Shown here piece by piece: positions 8,039-15,881 of a stretch of DNA of 64,000 bases. The position numbers and the translations under genes were made by a program. The stretch spans positions 1-64,000 of the forward strand of contig NZ_FONV01000007.1 in NCBI RefSeq assembly GCF_900113015.1, written 5' to 3'. This DNA comes from Actinoplanes philippinensis (GTDB lineage Bacteria; Actinomycetota; Actinomycetes; Mycobacteriales; Micromonosporaceae). Position 1 is the stretch's first letter. Each line of letters opens with the position of its first letter. The notes beneath the pieces were generated by a model. It was not told the DNA's origin. It saw nothing but the letters and a program-made list of their open reading frames with translations, and searched no databases.

Positions 8039-9594
8039 CGTGTTGCTCCGCTCTTCTCCATGGTCATGTAACGCATGAGGCTCTCCTGCGAGGCCTCCGC
8101 ACGGGGCAGCTGACCGGTGATGCGCCCCTGGCTCATCGCGTAGATCCGGTCACAGATACCGAGCAGCTCGGGCAGCTCGGAAGAGATCACGATGACGGCC
8201 TTGCCGGAGTCGGCAAGCTTGTTGATGATCTCGTAGATCTCGTACTTGGCGCCGACGTCGATGCCCCGCGTCGGCTCGTCGAGGATCAGCACCTCGGGCT
8301 CGGCGAACAGCCAGCGGCTCAGCACGACCTTCTGCTGGTTGCCGCCGGACAGCTTGCCGACCTGCACGTCGACGCTCGGCGTCTTGGTGCGCATGTCCTT
8401 GCGGAACCGGTCGGCGATGGTGATCTCCTTCGCGGAGTTCACCACACCGGCACGGGCGATCTTCTTCAGCCGCGCCGCGGTGGTGTTGCGCTTGATGTCC
8501 TCGATCAGGTTGAGGCCGTAGTGCTTGCGGTCCTCGGTCGCATACGCGATGCCGTGCTCGATGGCCGCCGCCACGTTGGTGATGGAGACCGGCTTGCCGT
8601 GCAGGAACAGCTTGCCGGTGATGCCGGTGCCGTAGCTGTGCCCGAACACGCTCATCGCCAGCTCGGTACGCCCGGCGCCCATCAGCCCGGCGATGCCGAC
8701 GATCTCCCCGGCGCGCACGCTCAGCGACGCGTCCTCGACCACGAGCCGGCTCGGGTCGTTGGGGTGACGCACGGTCCAGTTCTCGATCCGCAGGATCTCC
8801 TCGCCCACCGTCGACACGTGGTCGGGGTAGCGGTGCTCCAGGTCCCGGCCGACCATCGAGCGGATGATGCGGTCCTCGGAGACCGGCTCGGCGCCGTGCA
8901 TGTCGAGGGTCTCGATGCTCTGGCCGTCGCGGATGATCGTCGTGCTGTCGGCGATCGCGGCGATCTCGTTGAGCTTGTGCGAGATGATGATGGACGTGAT
9001 GCCCTCGGCCTTGAGGCTGCGCAGCAGCTCCAGCAGGTGAGCGCTGTCCTCGTCGTTCAGGGCCGCGGTCGGCTCGTCGAGGATGAGCAGCTTGACCTTC
9101 TTGGACAGGGCCTTGGCGATCTCGACCAGCTGCTGCTTGCCGACACCGATGTCCAGGATCTTGGTGTCCGGCTGCTCGTCCAGGCCGACCCGTTTCAGCA
9201 GGTCGGCAGCCTGCCGGTTGGTCTGCGCCCAGTTGATGACGCCGCCCGAGGCCCGCTCGTTGCCCAGGAAGATGTTCTCCGCGATGGACAGGTACGGGCT
9301 GAGCGCGAGCTCCTGGTGGATGATGACGATGCCGCGCTCCTCGGAGTCACGGATCGTCTTGAAGTTGCAGGTCTCGCCCTCGAAGACGATGTCGCCCTCG
9401 TACGTGCCGTGCGGGTACACACCGCTGAGCACCTTCATCAGGGTCGACTTGCCCGCGCCGTTCTCGCCGCAAATGGCGTGAACCTCCCCGCGGGCCACGC
9501 TCAGCGTGACGTCCGAAAGCGCCTTGACGCCCGGGAAGGTCTTGGTGATCCCCCCGCATCTCCAGGATCGGGGTCGTGTCGTTGGCCATCGCAC
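8035..9594 (-). CDS. xylG: Sugar ABC transporter ATPase (XylG/MmsA type), start region frameshifted
   Basis: Two tandem ABC domains: Walker A GENGAGKST in the first, signature LSGGNQQKVVLSRW and Walker B VLILDEPTRG in the second, the pattern of CUT2 importers. The ATG at 9589 begins a typical N-terminus (MANDTTPILEMRG) but a six-C run at 9550-9555 (plus strand) throws that frame out; five C would join it directly to ITKTFPGVKAL. As sequenced, the long frame opens only from GTG at 9594, giving an abnormal first 14 residues. Either a sequencing slip or a real lesion partly rescued by the alternative start. Confidence 0.85.
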   Translation of the reverse strand: MRWPTTRPRSWRCGGITKTFPGVKALSDVTLSVARGEVHAICGENGAGKSTLMKVLSGVYPHGTYEGDIVFEGETCNFKTIRDSEERGIVIIHQELALSPYLSIAENIFLGNERASGGVINWAQTNRQAADLLKRVGLDEQPDTKILDIGVGKQQLVEIAKALSKKVKLLILDEPTAALNDEDSAHLLELLRSLKAEGITSIIISHKLNEIAAIADSTTIIRDGQSIETLDMHGAEPVSEDRIIRSMVGRDLEHRYPDHVSTVGEEILRIENWTVRHPNDPSRLVVEDASLSVRAGEIVGIAGLMGAGRTELAMSVFGHSYGTGITGKLFLHGKPVSITNVAAAIEHGIAYATEDRKHYGLNLIEDIKRNTTAARLKKIARAGVVNSAKEITIADRFRKDMRTKTPSVDVQVGKLSGGNQQKVVLSRWLFAEPEVLILDEPTRGIDVGAKYEIYEIINKLADSGKAVIVISSELPELLGICDRIYAMSQGRITGQLPRAEASQESLMRYMTMEKSGATR

Positions 9595-9621
9595 AACTCG
9601 CTTGCTCTAGGTCCGACGGGA

Positions 9622-9654
9622 CCGGCCGGGCCCGCAGAAGGTGGGCCCGGCCGG
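9622..9654 (-). promoter_or_regulatory. Intercistronic hairpin between binding-protein and ATPase genes
   Basis: A perfect 12-bp inverted repeat (CCGGCCGGGCCC at 9622-9633, complement at 9643-9654) with a 9-nt loop lies 8 bp after the binding-protein stop and ahead of the ATPase. No T-tract follows it. Such structures in ABC operons usually stabilise the 5' mRNA or attenuate distal genes, giving more binding protein than ATPase. Confidence 0.75.
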
Positions 9655-9662
9655 AGTGCGAC

Positions 9663-10781
9663 TTACAGGCCGAGCTTGTCGGCGGTGTAGAAGCCCGACT
9701 CGACCAGCTTGGTCTTGACGTCTTCCTTCACGACGACGACCGGCGGGAGCAGGTACGCCGGGACGACCTTGACACCGTTGTTGTAGGTCTTGGTGTCGTT
9801 GGTCTCGACGGTGCCGCCCTTGACGATCGCGTCGACCATCTTGGCAACCTGGTCACCCAGGGTACGGGTGCCCTTCCAGACCGTCATCGACTGCTTGTCG
9901 GCGAGGATGTTCTTGGTGTTCGCCAGGTCGGCGTCCTGACCGGTGAGGATCGGGTAGTCCGGGCCCGGCTTGTAGCCCTTGGACTCCAGCGACTGCGCGA
10001 TACCCAGGGCCAGCGAGTCGTTCGGGGAGAGGACGACGTTGACCTTCTTGCCGCCGGTGTAGAACGAGTTCAGGCGGTTGTCCATCTCGGCCTGCGCGGT
10101 CTCGGACTTCCAGCCGGTGATGGAGACCGTCTTCCAGTCCTCCTCGGTGGCGATCTTCTTGCCCGAGGGGATGACCAGCTTGCCGCTCTCGACGTACGGC
10201 TTGAGGACGTCCCACGCGCCGTTGAAGAAGAACTTGGCGTTGTTGTCGTCCGACGAGCCGGCGAAGGGCTCGAGGTTGAACGGGCCCTTGCCGTCCTTGA
10301 GGCCCAGCTTCTCCTCGATGAACTGGCCCTGGAGCTTGCCGACCAGGTAGTTGTCGAAGGTGGCGTAGTAGTCCACGTTCGGGCTGCCGTTGATCAGGCG
10401 GTCGTAGGCGATGACCTTGACGTTCGCCTTGGCGGCCTTCTCCAGCACCGGGCCCAGCGCGGTGCCGTCGATCGAGGCCACCACCAGAACCTTCGGGTTC
10501 TGGTTGATCATGTTCTCGAGCTGGGTGATCTGCTGGTCCACCTTGTTGTCGGCGTACTGCAGCGAGGTCGTGTAACCGGCCTTCTTCAGCAGGTCGTCCA
10601 GGTGCGCACCGTCGTTGTTCCAGCGCTCGAGCGAGCGGGTCGGCATCGCGATGCCGATCAGGTTCGAGGTGGAGCCGCCGGTGGACGACTTGGACTCGTC
10701 GCGGGTGCTGCTGCAGGCGGAGGTCGCGGCCAGCGAAGCGGCCAGGGCGACGGACGCGAGGACCCGGAAGTTCTTGGACAC
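9663..10781 (-). CDS. xylF: Sugar ABC transporter substrate-binding lipoprotein (XylF/ChvE type)
   Basis: A 372-residue periplasmic-binding-protein-like lipoprotein. The signal peptide ends with Cys23 (LAATSAC). The mature part has two Rossmann lobes of the Peripla_BP_4 family (VLVVASIDGTALGPVLEKA; ILTGQDADLANTKNI), closest in character to the D-xylose-binding protein XylF and the multiple-sugar receptor ChvE. The start is GTG at 10781, preceded by AAAGGAG. It heads the operon and is separated from the ATPase gene by a perfect hairpin. Lipid anchoring outside the membrane is expected in this Gram-positive. Confidence 0.9.
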   Translation of the reverse strand: MSKNFRVLASVALAASLAATSACSSTRDESKSSTGGSTSNLIGIAMPTRSLERWNNDGAHLDDLLKKAGYTTSLQYADNKVDQQITQLENMINQNPKVLVVASIDGTALGPVLEKAAKANVKVIAYDRLINGSPNVDYYATFDNYLVGKLQGQFIEEKLGLKDGKGPFNLEPFAGSSDDNNAKFFFNGAWDVLKPYVESGKLVIPSGKKIATEEDWKTVSITGWKSETAQAEMDNRLNSFYTGGKKVNVVLSPNDSLALGIAQSLESKGYKPGPDYPILTGQDADLANTKNILADKQSMTVWKGTRTLGDQVAKMVDAIVKGGTVETNDTKTYNNGVKVVPAYLLPPVVVVKEDVKTKLVESGFYTADKLGL

Positions 10782-11118
10782 CTCGACGTCTCCTTTCTAT
10801 AGGGCCCGCTACCGGGCCTCCGAAGCTTCGATTTGTTGCTGCGGACAACATACGACTCTTACGAGGGAGTTTCACGCGGGGGTTCGTAACGGCTGCGTAA
10901 CACTCCCCGTTACCGTGGAGGCCCTCAACTGCCCTGAATAGGCGTTCAGACTCCACGTTCCGTAACCGAGCGCCGCTCATCGTATTTGTTGATCACGGCT
11001 ACGAAACCCCCGAGGGTTCACTTTCACCGATCGCAACAACACTGATACCTACCGCCGCCGCTCATACCGGGACCTCCGGCCCTGCCCGGCCCACCCCACG
11101 CCGCGACACGCTGGGACC
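10782..11118. other. Divergent intergenic region between sugar transporter and nitroreductase
   Basis: 337 bp with no gene. It carries the putative transporter promoter and operator, plus several GTAAC/GTTAC pentamers (for example 10885-10889, 10896-10900 and 10909-10913). These are arranged partly as inverted repeats and may be additional protein sites. No clear promoter for the nitroreductase gene is evident. Confidence 0.5.
10821..10875 (-). promoter_or_regulatory. Putative promoter and operator of the sugar transporter operon
   Basis: On the minus strand GTGAAA (10875-10870) and TATGTT (10852-10847) are spaced by 17 bp and resemble -35 and -10 elements. The inverted repeat TGTTG-N7-CAACA (10834-10850) overlaps the -10, and the perfect 10-bp palindrome CGAAGCTTCG (10821-10830) lies just downstream. 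This placement suits a sugar-responsive repressor of the LacI or ROK type. No regulator gene is adjacent. Confidence 0.5.
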
Positions 11119-12036
11119 ATGACCCACCGGACGGCAGTTCTCGCGCACGCGGCCCGCCTGGCCCGGCACGCCCCCTCGATCCTCAACACCCAGCCCTGGC
11201 AATGGCGGATCGGCCGGCACACCGCCGAACTCCGTCCCGACCCCACACGGCTGCTGCCCCACGTCGACCCGCAGCGGCACCTCACCCTGCTCAGCTGCGG
11301 CGCCGCCCTCCACCACGCGCAGGTCGCCGTCCACGCCCTCGGCTGGGACGTCCTCGTCGAACGCGGCGACAACCCCCTCGCCCGCCTCGTCCTCGGCAAC
11401 CCCGCCGCCCAGCGCGACACCGACCTCGCCGCCGCCATCACCCACCGGCACACCGACCGGCGCCCCTTCGGCGCCCAACCCCCCAGCGACGAGATCATCG
11501 CCGACCTGCGCCACGCCGCCGAGAACCACGGACTGCACACCCACCAGGTACGCCGCGACGAGATCCCCCTCCTCGCCGCCACCACCGCCCGCGCCGCCGC
11601 CGACGCCGCCCACCGCCCCGGCCACACCGCCGAGATCGCCCACTGGGCCACCGGCCGGCCCTCCGCCGGCGGACGACGGCCCGTCCCCCTGCGCGCCCTG
11701 CACGGCCCCGCCACCGGCGACGGCGACATCGGCGCCCGATACCTCGTCCTGCACGGCCCCGGCGACACCCCTGCCGACTGGCTCCGCGCCGGCGAGGCCC
11801 TCTCCGCCCTGCTGCTCACCGCCACCCTCCGCGGCGTCGCCTGCTCCCCCATGAGCGAACTCGTCGAAGCGCCCTGGCCCCGCGGCCTGCTCGCCACCCT
11901 GATCGGCGAACCCTGCCACCCCTACCTGGTGATCCGCTGCGGCTACCCGACGAACGACGAACCGCCCCCGGCCACCACACGGCGACCGGAGGCGGAGACC
12001 ACCACCTACCTCATGGGTGCATCGACGCGCCCTTGA
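11119..12036 (+). CDS. Acg-family nitroreductase-like FMN protein
   Basis: A 305-residue protein of the nitroreductase superfamily. The N-terminus APSILNTQPWQWRI is the hallmark of the actinobacterial Acg group, and the repeat of the fold ends with SALLLTATLRGVACSPMSE. Members bind or sequester FMN and are often induced under hypoxia or stress in mycobacteria, though few have a known substrate. ATG start at 11119. The last 26 bp overlap the convergent DUF2000 gene. Confidence 0.8.
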   Translation: MTHRTAVLAHAARLARHAPSILNTQPWQWRIGRHTAELRPDPTRLLPHVDPQRHLTLLSCGAALHHAQVAVHALGWDVLVERGDNPLARLVLGNPAAQRDTDLAAAITHRHTDRRPFGAQPPSDEIIADLRHAAENHGLHTHQVRRDEIPLLAATTARAAADAAHRPGHTAEIAHWATGRPSAGGRRPVPLRALHGPATGDGDIGARYLVLHGPGDTPADWLRAGEALSALLLTATLRGVACSPMSELVEAPWPRGLLATLIGEPCHPYLVIRCGYPTNDEPPPATTRRPEAETTTYLMGASTRP

Positions 12037-12418
12037 CCACCTTGTCGACCGCGTTGCGCGGCCCGTACACGGCCAGCCCCACCAGATCCAGATCAGCCGT
12101 CGCCACCGCCCGCACCGCCGCACGGTTCGCCGCGTCGTGCCCGGTCGCGAACAGATCCGACGTGAACACCGCCATCCGCACCCGGCCCAGCGCCCGCCCG
12201 TGCGCCGCCGACAACAACTCCTTGCCGCCCTCGAACACCATCACCGGCTGCCGGAACATCGGCAGATACTCCACCCCGCCACCGTCGGCATACGGCTCCC
12301 CCACCAGCTCCGGCACCACCGAACCCAGCCCGGACACCAGGAAAGCCGTCACGTTCAGCCGCTGCCACGTCAACAGGTCGTCCCGCAGCACCACAGCGAT
12401 CTTGTCGTCGAACCTCAT
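12011..12418 (-). CDS. DUF2000 family protein
   Basis: 135 residues from ATG at 12418 (MRFDDKIAVVLRDDL). A longer frame exists upstream, but its extra 27 residues look non-coding. The sequence matches the small alpha/beta DUF2000 family of unknown function, related in fold to peptidyl-tRNA hydrolase 2. It is divergent from the AraC regulator with only 35 bp between starts, so both likely share a control region and this gene is a probable target of that regulator. Confidence 0.72.
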   Translation of the reverse strand: MRFDDKIAVVLRDDLLTWQRLNVTAFLVSGLGSVVPELVGEPYADGGGVEYLPMFRQPVMVFEGGKELLSAAHGRALGRVRMAVFTSDLFATGHDAANRAAVRAVATADLDLVGLAVYGPRNAVDKVVKGASMHP

Positions 12419-12453
12419 GCGCCACATCGTCGCCACAAGGCCCCCACCAGGTC

Positions 12454-13284
12454 TTGTACGATTTTGACGTGCACCGGCTCGAAGCCTGGCGGCCACCACT
12501 GACCGGCGTGGCCGAAGTGCTGCACGCCCACTTCGACGACCACGCCTACCCCATGCACGCCCACGACACCTGGGCCGTGCTCCTCGTCGACGACGGCGCC
12601 GTCCGCTACGACCTCGACCGCCACGAGCGCGGCGCCTACGGCGACCTGATCACCGTCCTGCCCCCGCACGTCCCCCACAACGGCACCTCGGCACGACCCG
12701 GCGGCTTCCGCAAACGCGTCCTCTACCTCGACCACGACCAGCTCCCGGCCCACCTCATCGGCGCCTCCGTCGACACCCCCGCCATCACCGACCGCGCCCT
12801 GCACCACGCCATCTCCCGGGTGCACCGGCTCATCCGTACCCCCGAAGACGCTCTTGCCGCCGAAGACCTGCTCGCCCTCGCCCTCGCCCGGCTCCGCACC
12901 CACCTCGGGGAACCCGCCGGACGCCGGCCCGCCGGCCCGGCCGCCGCACACGACCTCCGCGACCTTCTCGAAGAGCACATCACCGACGGGCTGCCGCTGG
13001 CCACCGCCGCCGCCACCCTGCACTTCGACCCGGCCCACCTGGTCCGCGCGTTCCGCCGCGAGTTCGGCATGACCCCGCACCAGTACCTGATCTCCCGCCG
13101 CGTCGACACCGCCCGCCGGCTCATCCACACCGGACTGCCGCTGCGCGCCGTCGCCACCGACAGCGGCTTCCACGACCAGCCGCACCTCAACCGGCACTTC
13201 AAACGGATCCTCGGCATCAGCCCCGGCCGCTACGCCACTACCGCGGCACCATCCAGTCCAGCACCGGCGTCGCCTGCAACGTGA
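12454..13284 (+). CDS. AraC-family transcriptional regulator
   Basis: A 276-residue regulator. The N-terminal cupin (MHAHDTWAVLLVDDGAV, then LPPHVPHNG) is an AraC_binding sensor. The C-terminal about 100 residues form the double HTH, with the second recognition region SGFHDQPHLNRHFKRILGISPGRY. The start is TTG at 12454; GTG at 12469 is an in-frame alternative. It is divergent to DUF2000 and its 3' end overlaps the convergent lactate permease gene by 47 bp. The effector is unknown. Confidence 0.85.
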   Translation: MYDFDVHRLEAWRPPLTGVAEVLHAHFDDHAYPMHAHDTWAVLLVDDGAVRYDLDRHERGAYGDLITVLPPHVPHNGTSARPGGFRKRVLYLDHDQLPAHLIGASVDTPAITDRALHHAISRVHRLIRTPEDALAAEDLLALALARLRTHLGEPAGRRPAGPAAAHDLRDLLEEHITDGLPLATAAATLHFDPAHLVRAFRREFGMTPHQYLISRRVDTARRLIHTGLPLRAVATDSGFHDQPHLNRHFKRILGISPGRYATTAAPSSPAPASPAT

Positions 13285-15001
13285 CCAGCACACACATGAA
13301 CAGCAGCAGCACCAGGCTCCAGCCGACCACCCGGCGGAAGATGTCACCCTCACGCCCGGCCATCCCCACCGCCGACGCCGCGATCGCCAGGTTCTGCGGA
13401 CTGATCATCTTGCCGAGCACCCCGCCGGACGAGTTCGCCGCCGCCAGCAGCACCGGGTCCAGCCCCGTGTTCGCCGCCGTCTGCACCTGCAACGCCCCGA
13501 ACAGCGCGTTCGCCGACGTGTCCGAACCGGTCACCGCCACCCCGATCCAGCCCAGGATCGACGACAGGAACACGAACACCCCACCGGCCGTCGCGAACAA
13601 CGCCCCCAGCGTCGCCGTCTGACCCGACTGATTCAGCACGTACGCCAGCGCCAGCACCGCCATCACCGTGACGATCGCGTGCCGCAACTCCACATAGGTA
13701 CGGCCGTACGCCCGCACGGCCGCGCCCGGCCGGATCCGCAGCACCACCGCCGTCAGGATCCCGGCCACGATCATCAGCGTCCCCGCCGCCGGCAACCAGC
13801 CGAAGGTGAAGTTCACCGACGACAGCGGCTTGCCGTTCGCCCCCAGCACGTCCAGCCCCGGCCACGCGAAGATCACCGTCCACGGCTCCGCGGCCAGCGC
13901 CTTCTTCACCGGCGCCAGGTTCGCCACCGAGAAGATCGCGATGATGATGAGGTACGGGGCGTACGCGCGCAGCACCTCCACCGGCGCGTCTCTCGCCGGG
14001 CCCGGCGCCGCCGCTTCTCGTGTCGTGCCGGCCGCCGCCGCTTCTCGTGTCGTGCCTGGCTCCCCCGCTTCGTCCGCCGGGCCGGCCGTCACCCGCCCGG
14101 CTTCCGTCCGCTCGGGATCTGCGGCGCCGGTGTGCAGGTCGGGTGACTCGGCCGGGCGCCACTTCCGCAGCAGCAGCACCACCGCGGCCGCCGACACCAG
14201 CGCGGCGATGATGTCGGTGAGCGGCACCGACACGAAGTTCGACGCCACGAACTGCCCGACCCCGAAGGTCAACCCCGCGACGAGCGCGACCGGCCAGGTC
14301 TGCCGGACGCCACGGCGTCCGTCCACCACCGCCACCAGCACGAGGGGTACGACCACCGCCAGGATCGGAGTCTGCCGGCCGACCATCGCGCCCAGGGTCT
14401 CGGTGGTGAGCCGGGGATCCGCGGCGGCGCCCGACGTGACCGTGCCGAGCGTGACGATCGGCGTGGCGAGCGCCCCGAACGCGACCGGCGCCGTGTTCGC
14501 GATCAGCGCCACCGCCGCCGCCTGCAACGGCCGGAACCCGAGCGCCATCAGCATCACCACGGTCACCGCGACCGGGGTCCCGAACCCGGCCAGCGCCTCC
14601 AGCAGCGCCCCGAAGCAGAACGCCACGATGATCGCCTGGATCCGCGTGTCCGGGCTGATCCGTTCCATCGACCGCCGCAGCACGTCGAAGTGGCCGCTCA
14701 CGACGGTCAGGTTGTACACCCAGATCGCGTTGATGACGATCCACAGGATCGGGAAGAACCCGAACGCCGCACCCTCACTGGCCGACAGCAGCGCCTGCCC
14801 GGCCGGCATCGCGTAGACGGCCACCGCCACGATCAGCGCCACGCCCAGGGAGATCAGCCCGGCCAGCCAGGCCCGCATCCGCAGCACCCCGAGCAGCACG
14901 AAGAGCGTGAGCAGCGGCAACGAGGCGAAGACCGCGGACACCGCGACGGACCCGCCGACGGGGTCGGTAACGATCGTGAACTGTTCGAACATGGCAGCCA
15001 T
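13238..15001 (-). CDS. lctP: L-lactate permease (LctP/LldP family)
   Basis: A 587-residue membrane protein with about 12-14 hydrophobic segments. Conserved stretches such as LLEALAGFGTPVAVT and ANSSGGVLGKMISPQNLAIA identify the L-lactate permease family, which takes up lactate or glycolate with protons. A cytosolic loop (residues about 290-340) is Ala/Glu/Thr-rich and contains a 27-bp duplication. ATG at 15001, with an alternative ATG three codons in. No lactate dehydrogenase gene is adjacent. Confidence 0.88.
   Translation of the reverse strand: MAAMFEQFTIVTDPVGGSVAVSAVFASLPLLTLFVLLGVLRMRAWLAGLISLGVALIVAVAVYAMPAGQALLSASEGAAFGFFPILWIVINAIWVYNLTVVSGHFDVLRRSMERISPDTRIQAIIVAFCFGALLEALAGFGTPVAVTVVMLMALGFRPLQAAAVALIANTAPVAFGALATPIVTLGTVTSGAAADPRLTTETLGAMVGRQTPILAVVVPLVLVAVVDGRRGVRQTWPVALVAGLTFGVGQFVASNFVSVPLTDIIAALVSAAAVVLLLRKWRPAESPDLHTGAADPERTEAGRVTAGPADEAGEPGTTREAAAAGTTREAAAPGPARDAPVEVLRAYAPYLIIIAIFSVANLAPVKKALAAEPWTVIFAWPGLDVLGANGKPLSSVNFTFGWLPAAGTLMIVAGILTAVVLRIRPGAAVRAYGRTYVELRHAIVTVMAVLALAYVLNQSGQTATLGALFATAGGVFVFLSSILGWIGVAVTGSDTSANALFGALQVQTAANTGLDPVLLAAANSSGGVLGKMISPQNLAIAASAVGMAGREGDIFRRVVGWSLVLLLFMCVLVTLQATPVLDWMVPR
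14011..14064 (-). repeat. 27-bp duplication in the lactate permease loop
   Basis: Two adjacent 27-bp units (14011-14037, 14038-14064) encode the repeated GTTREAAA motif in the hydrophilic loop of the permease. Confidence 0.7.
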
Positions 15002-15188
15002 CCAGGTCCGTCGATCACCTTAGCCGCAATGTAGTCCTCCCCCGGCGAACCGCAAGGCGTCCCGATCACCCCGTCCAGGGCATCCTAGGAGGCTAGTTCG
15101 AACATTTCTCCCGGAGTGCCGATGAGTTCCCGGGCCGGCGCCGGTCTGCAGGGGTGACGAAGCGACAGACGAGCACTGGGAGGACACC

Positions 15189-15815
15189 GTGGGCACGATT
15201 CACATCGACCTGTTCGCGACACTCGACCTGGTCGGGCAGGCGCCGGGCGGCCCGGACGAGGATCCGGAGGGCGGGTTCCCGTTCGGCGGCTGGCAGGCGC
15301 CGCTGTTCGACGACGCCGGCGGCGAGCAGGTCGGCGCGGGCATGCGAGGGCTGGACGCGCTGCTGCTGGGCCGCAAGACCTACGACATCTTCGCCGGGTA
15401 CTGGCCGCAGCAGGAGGACGGCATCGACGGCGGGATCGCCACCCTGTTCAACAGCGTCCCGAAGTACGTCGCCTCACGCGGCAAGCCCGACCTGACCTGG
15501 GCGGGTTCGACACTGCTCGGCCCCGACCTGGTGACCGCCGTCGACGAGATCCGCGACCGGCACGAGAAGATCCACGTGATCGGCAGCCTCGACCTGGTGC
15601 AGACCCTGCTGCGGGAACGCCTCTTCGACCGGCTCAACCTGTGGCTGCACCCGCTCGTGCTGGGCACCGGCAAGAAGGTGTTCGACGGCGGCGCGGTCCC
15701 GGCCAACCTGACCCTGGTCGAGCCGCCGTTCACCACGCCGAAGGGCTCGGTGCTGCTGCGCTACGCGCTGGCCGAGGGCACGCCTGCCACCGGCGACATG
15801 ACCACCAGAAGCTGA
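15189..15815 (+). CDS. Dihydrofolate reductase family protein (RibD C-terminal domain)
   Basis: A 208-residue member of the RibD_C/DHFR-like superfamily. The typical order is present: an N-terminal IHIDLFATLDLVGQ strand, LLLGRKTYDIFAGYW, the IHVIGSLDLVQTLLRERLFD nucleotide-binding region and LHPLVLGTGKKVFDGG. These are NADPH-dependent reductases of mostly unknown substrate and are common in actinobacteria. GTG start at 15189 behind GGGAGGA. Monocistronic, with a hairpin terminator just after the stop. Confidence 0.85.
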   Translation: MGTIHIDLFATLDLVGQAPGGPDEDPEGGFPFGGWQAPLFDDAGGEQVGAGMRGLDALLLGRKTYDIFAGYWPQQEDGIDGGIATLFNSVPKYVASRGKPDLTWAGSTLLGPDLVTAVDEIRDRHEKIHVIGSLDLVQTLLRERLFDRLNLWLHPLVLGTGKKVFDGGAVPANLTLVEPPFTTPKGSVLLRYALAEGTPATGDMTTRS

Positions 15816-15820
15816 CCTGC

Positions 15821-15853
15821 CCGGCTGGTCCTCGGGCCTCGGGGACCAGCCGG
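15821..15853. terminator. Bidirectional hairpin terminator
   Basis: Arms at 15821-15831 and 15843-15853 are complementary over 11 bp (CCGGCTGGTCC and its complement) with an 11-nt loop. It lies between the convergent DHFR-like and molybdenum hydroxylase genes. No T-tract is present, which is usual in high-GC actinobacteria. Confidence 0.7.
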
Positions 15854-15881
15854 ATCCGGACGGTGACCGGATGGCGGCGGG

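Noticed and set aside
6446..8071. 541-codon plus-strand frame opposite the permease
   Set aside because: Asp/Gly/His-rich composition typical of antisense to a membrane protein in high-GC DNA.
9550..9555. Programmed ribosomal frameshift at the sugar ATPase start
   Set aside because: There is no known slippery heptamer or downstream stimulatory structure at this position; a sequencing slip or simple indel with alternative start is simpler.
15002..15188. SOS (LexA) box suggested by GTTCGAAC near 15096
   Set aside because: Only half of the actinobacterial TCGAAC-N4-GTTCGA dyad is present.
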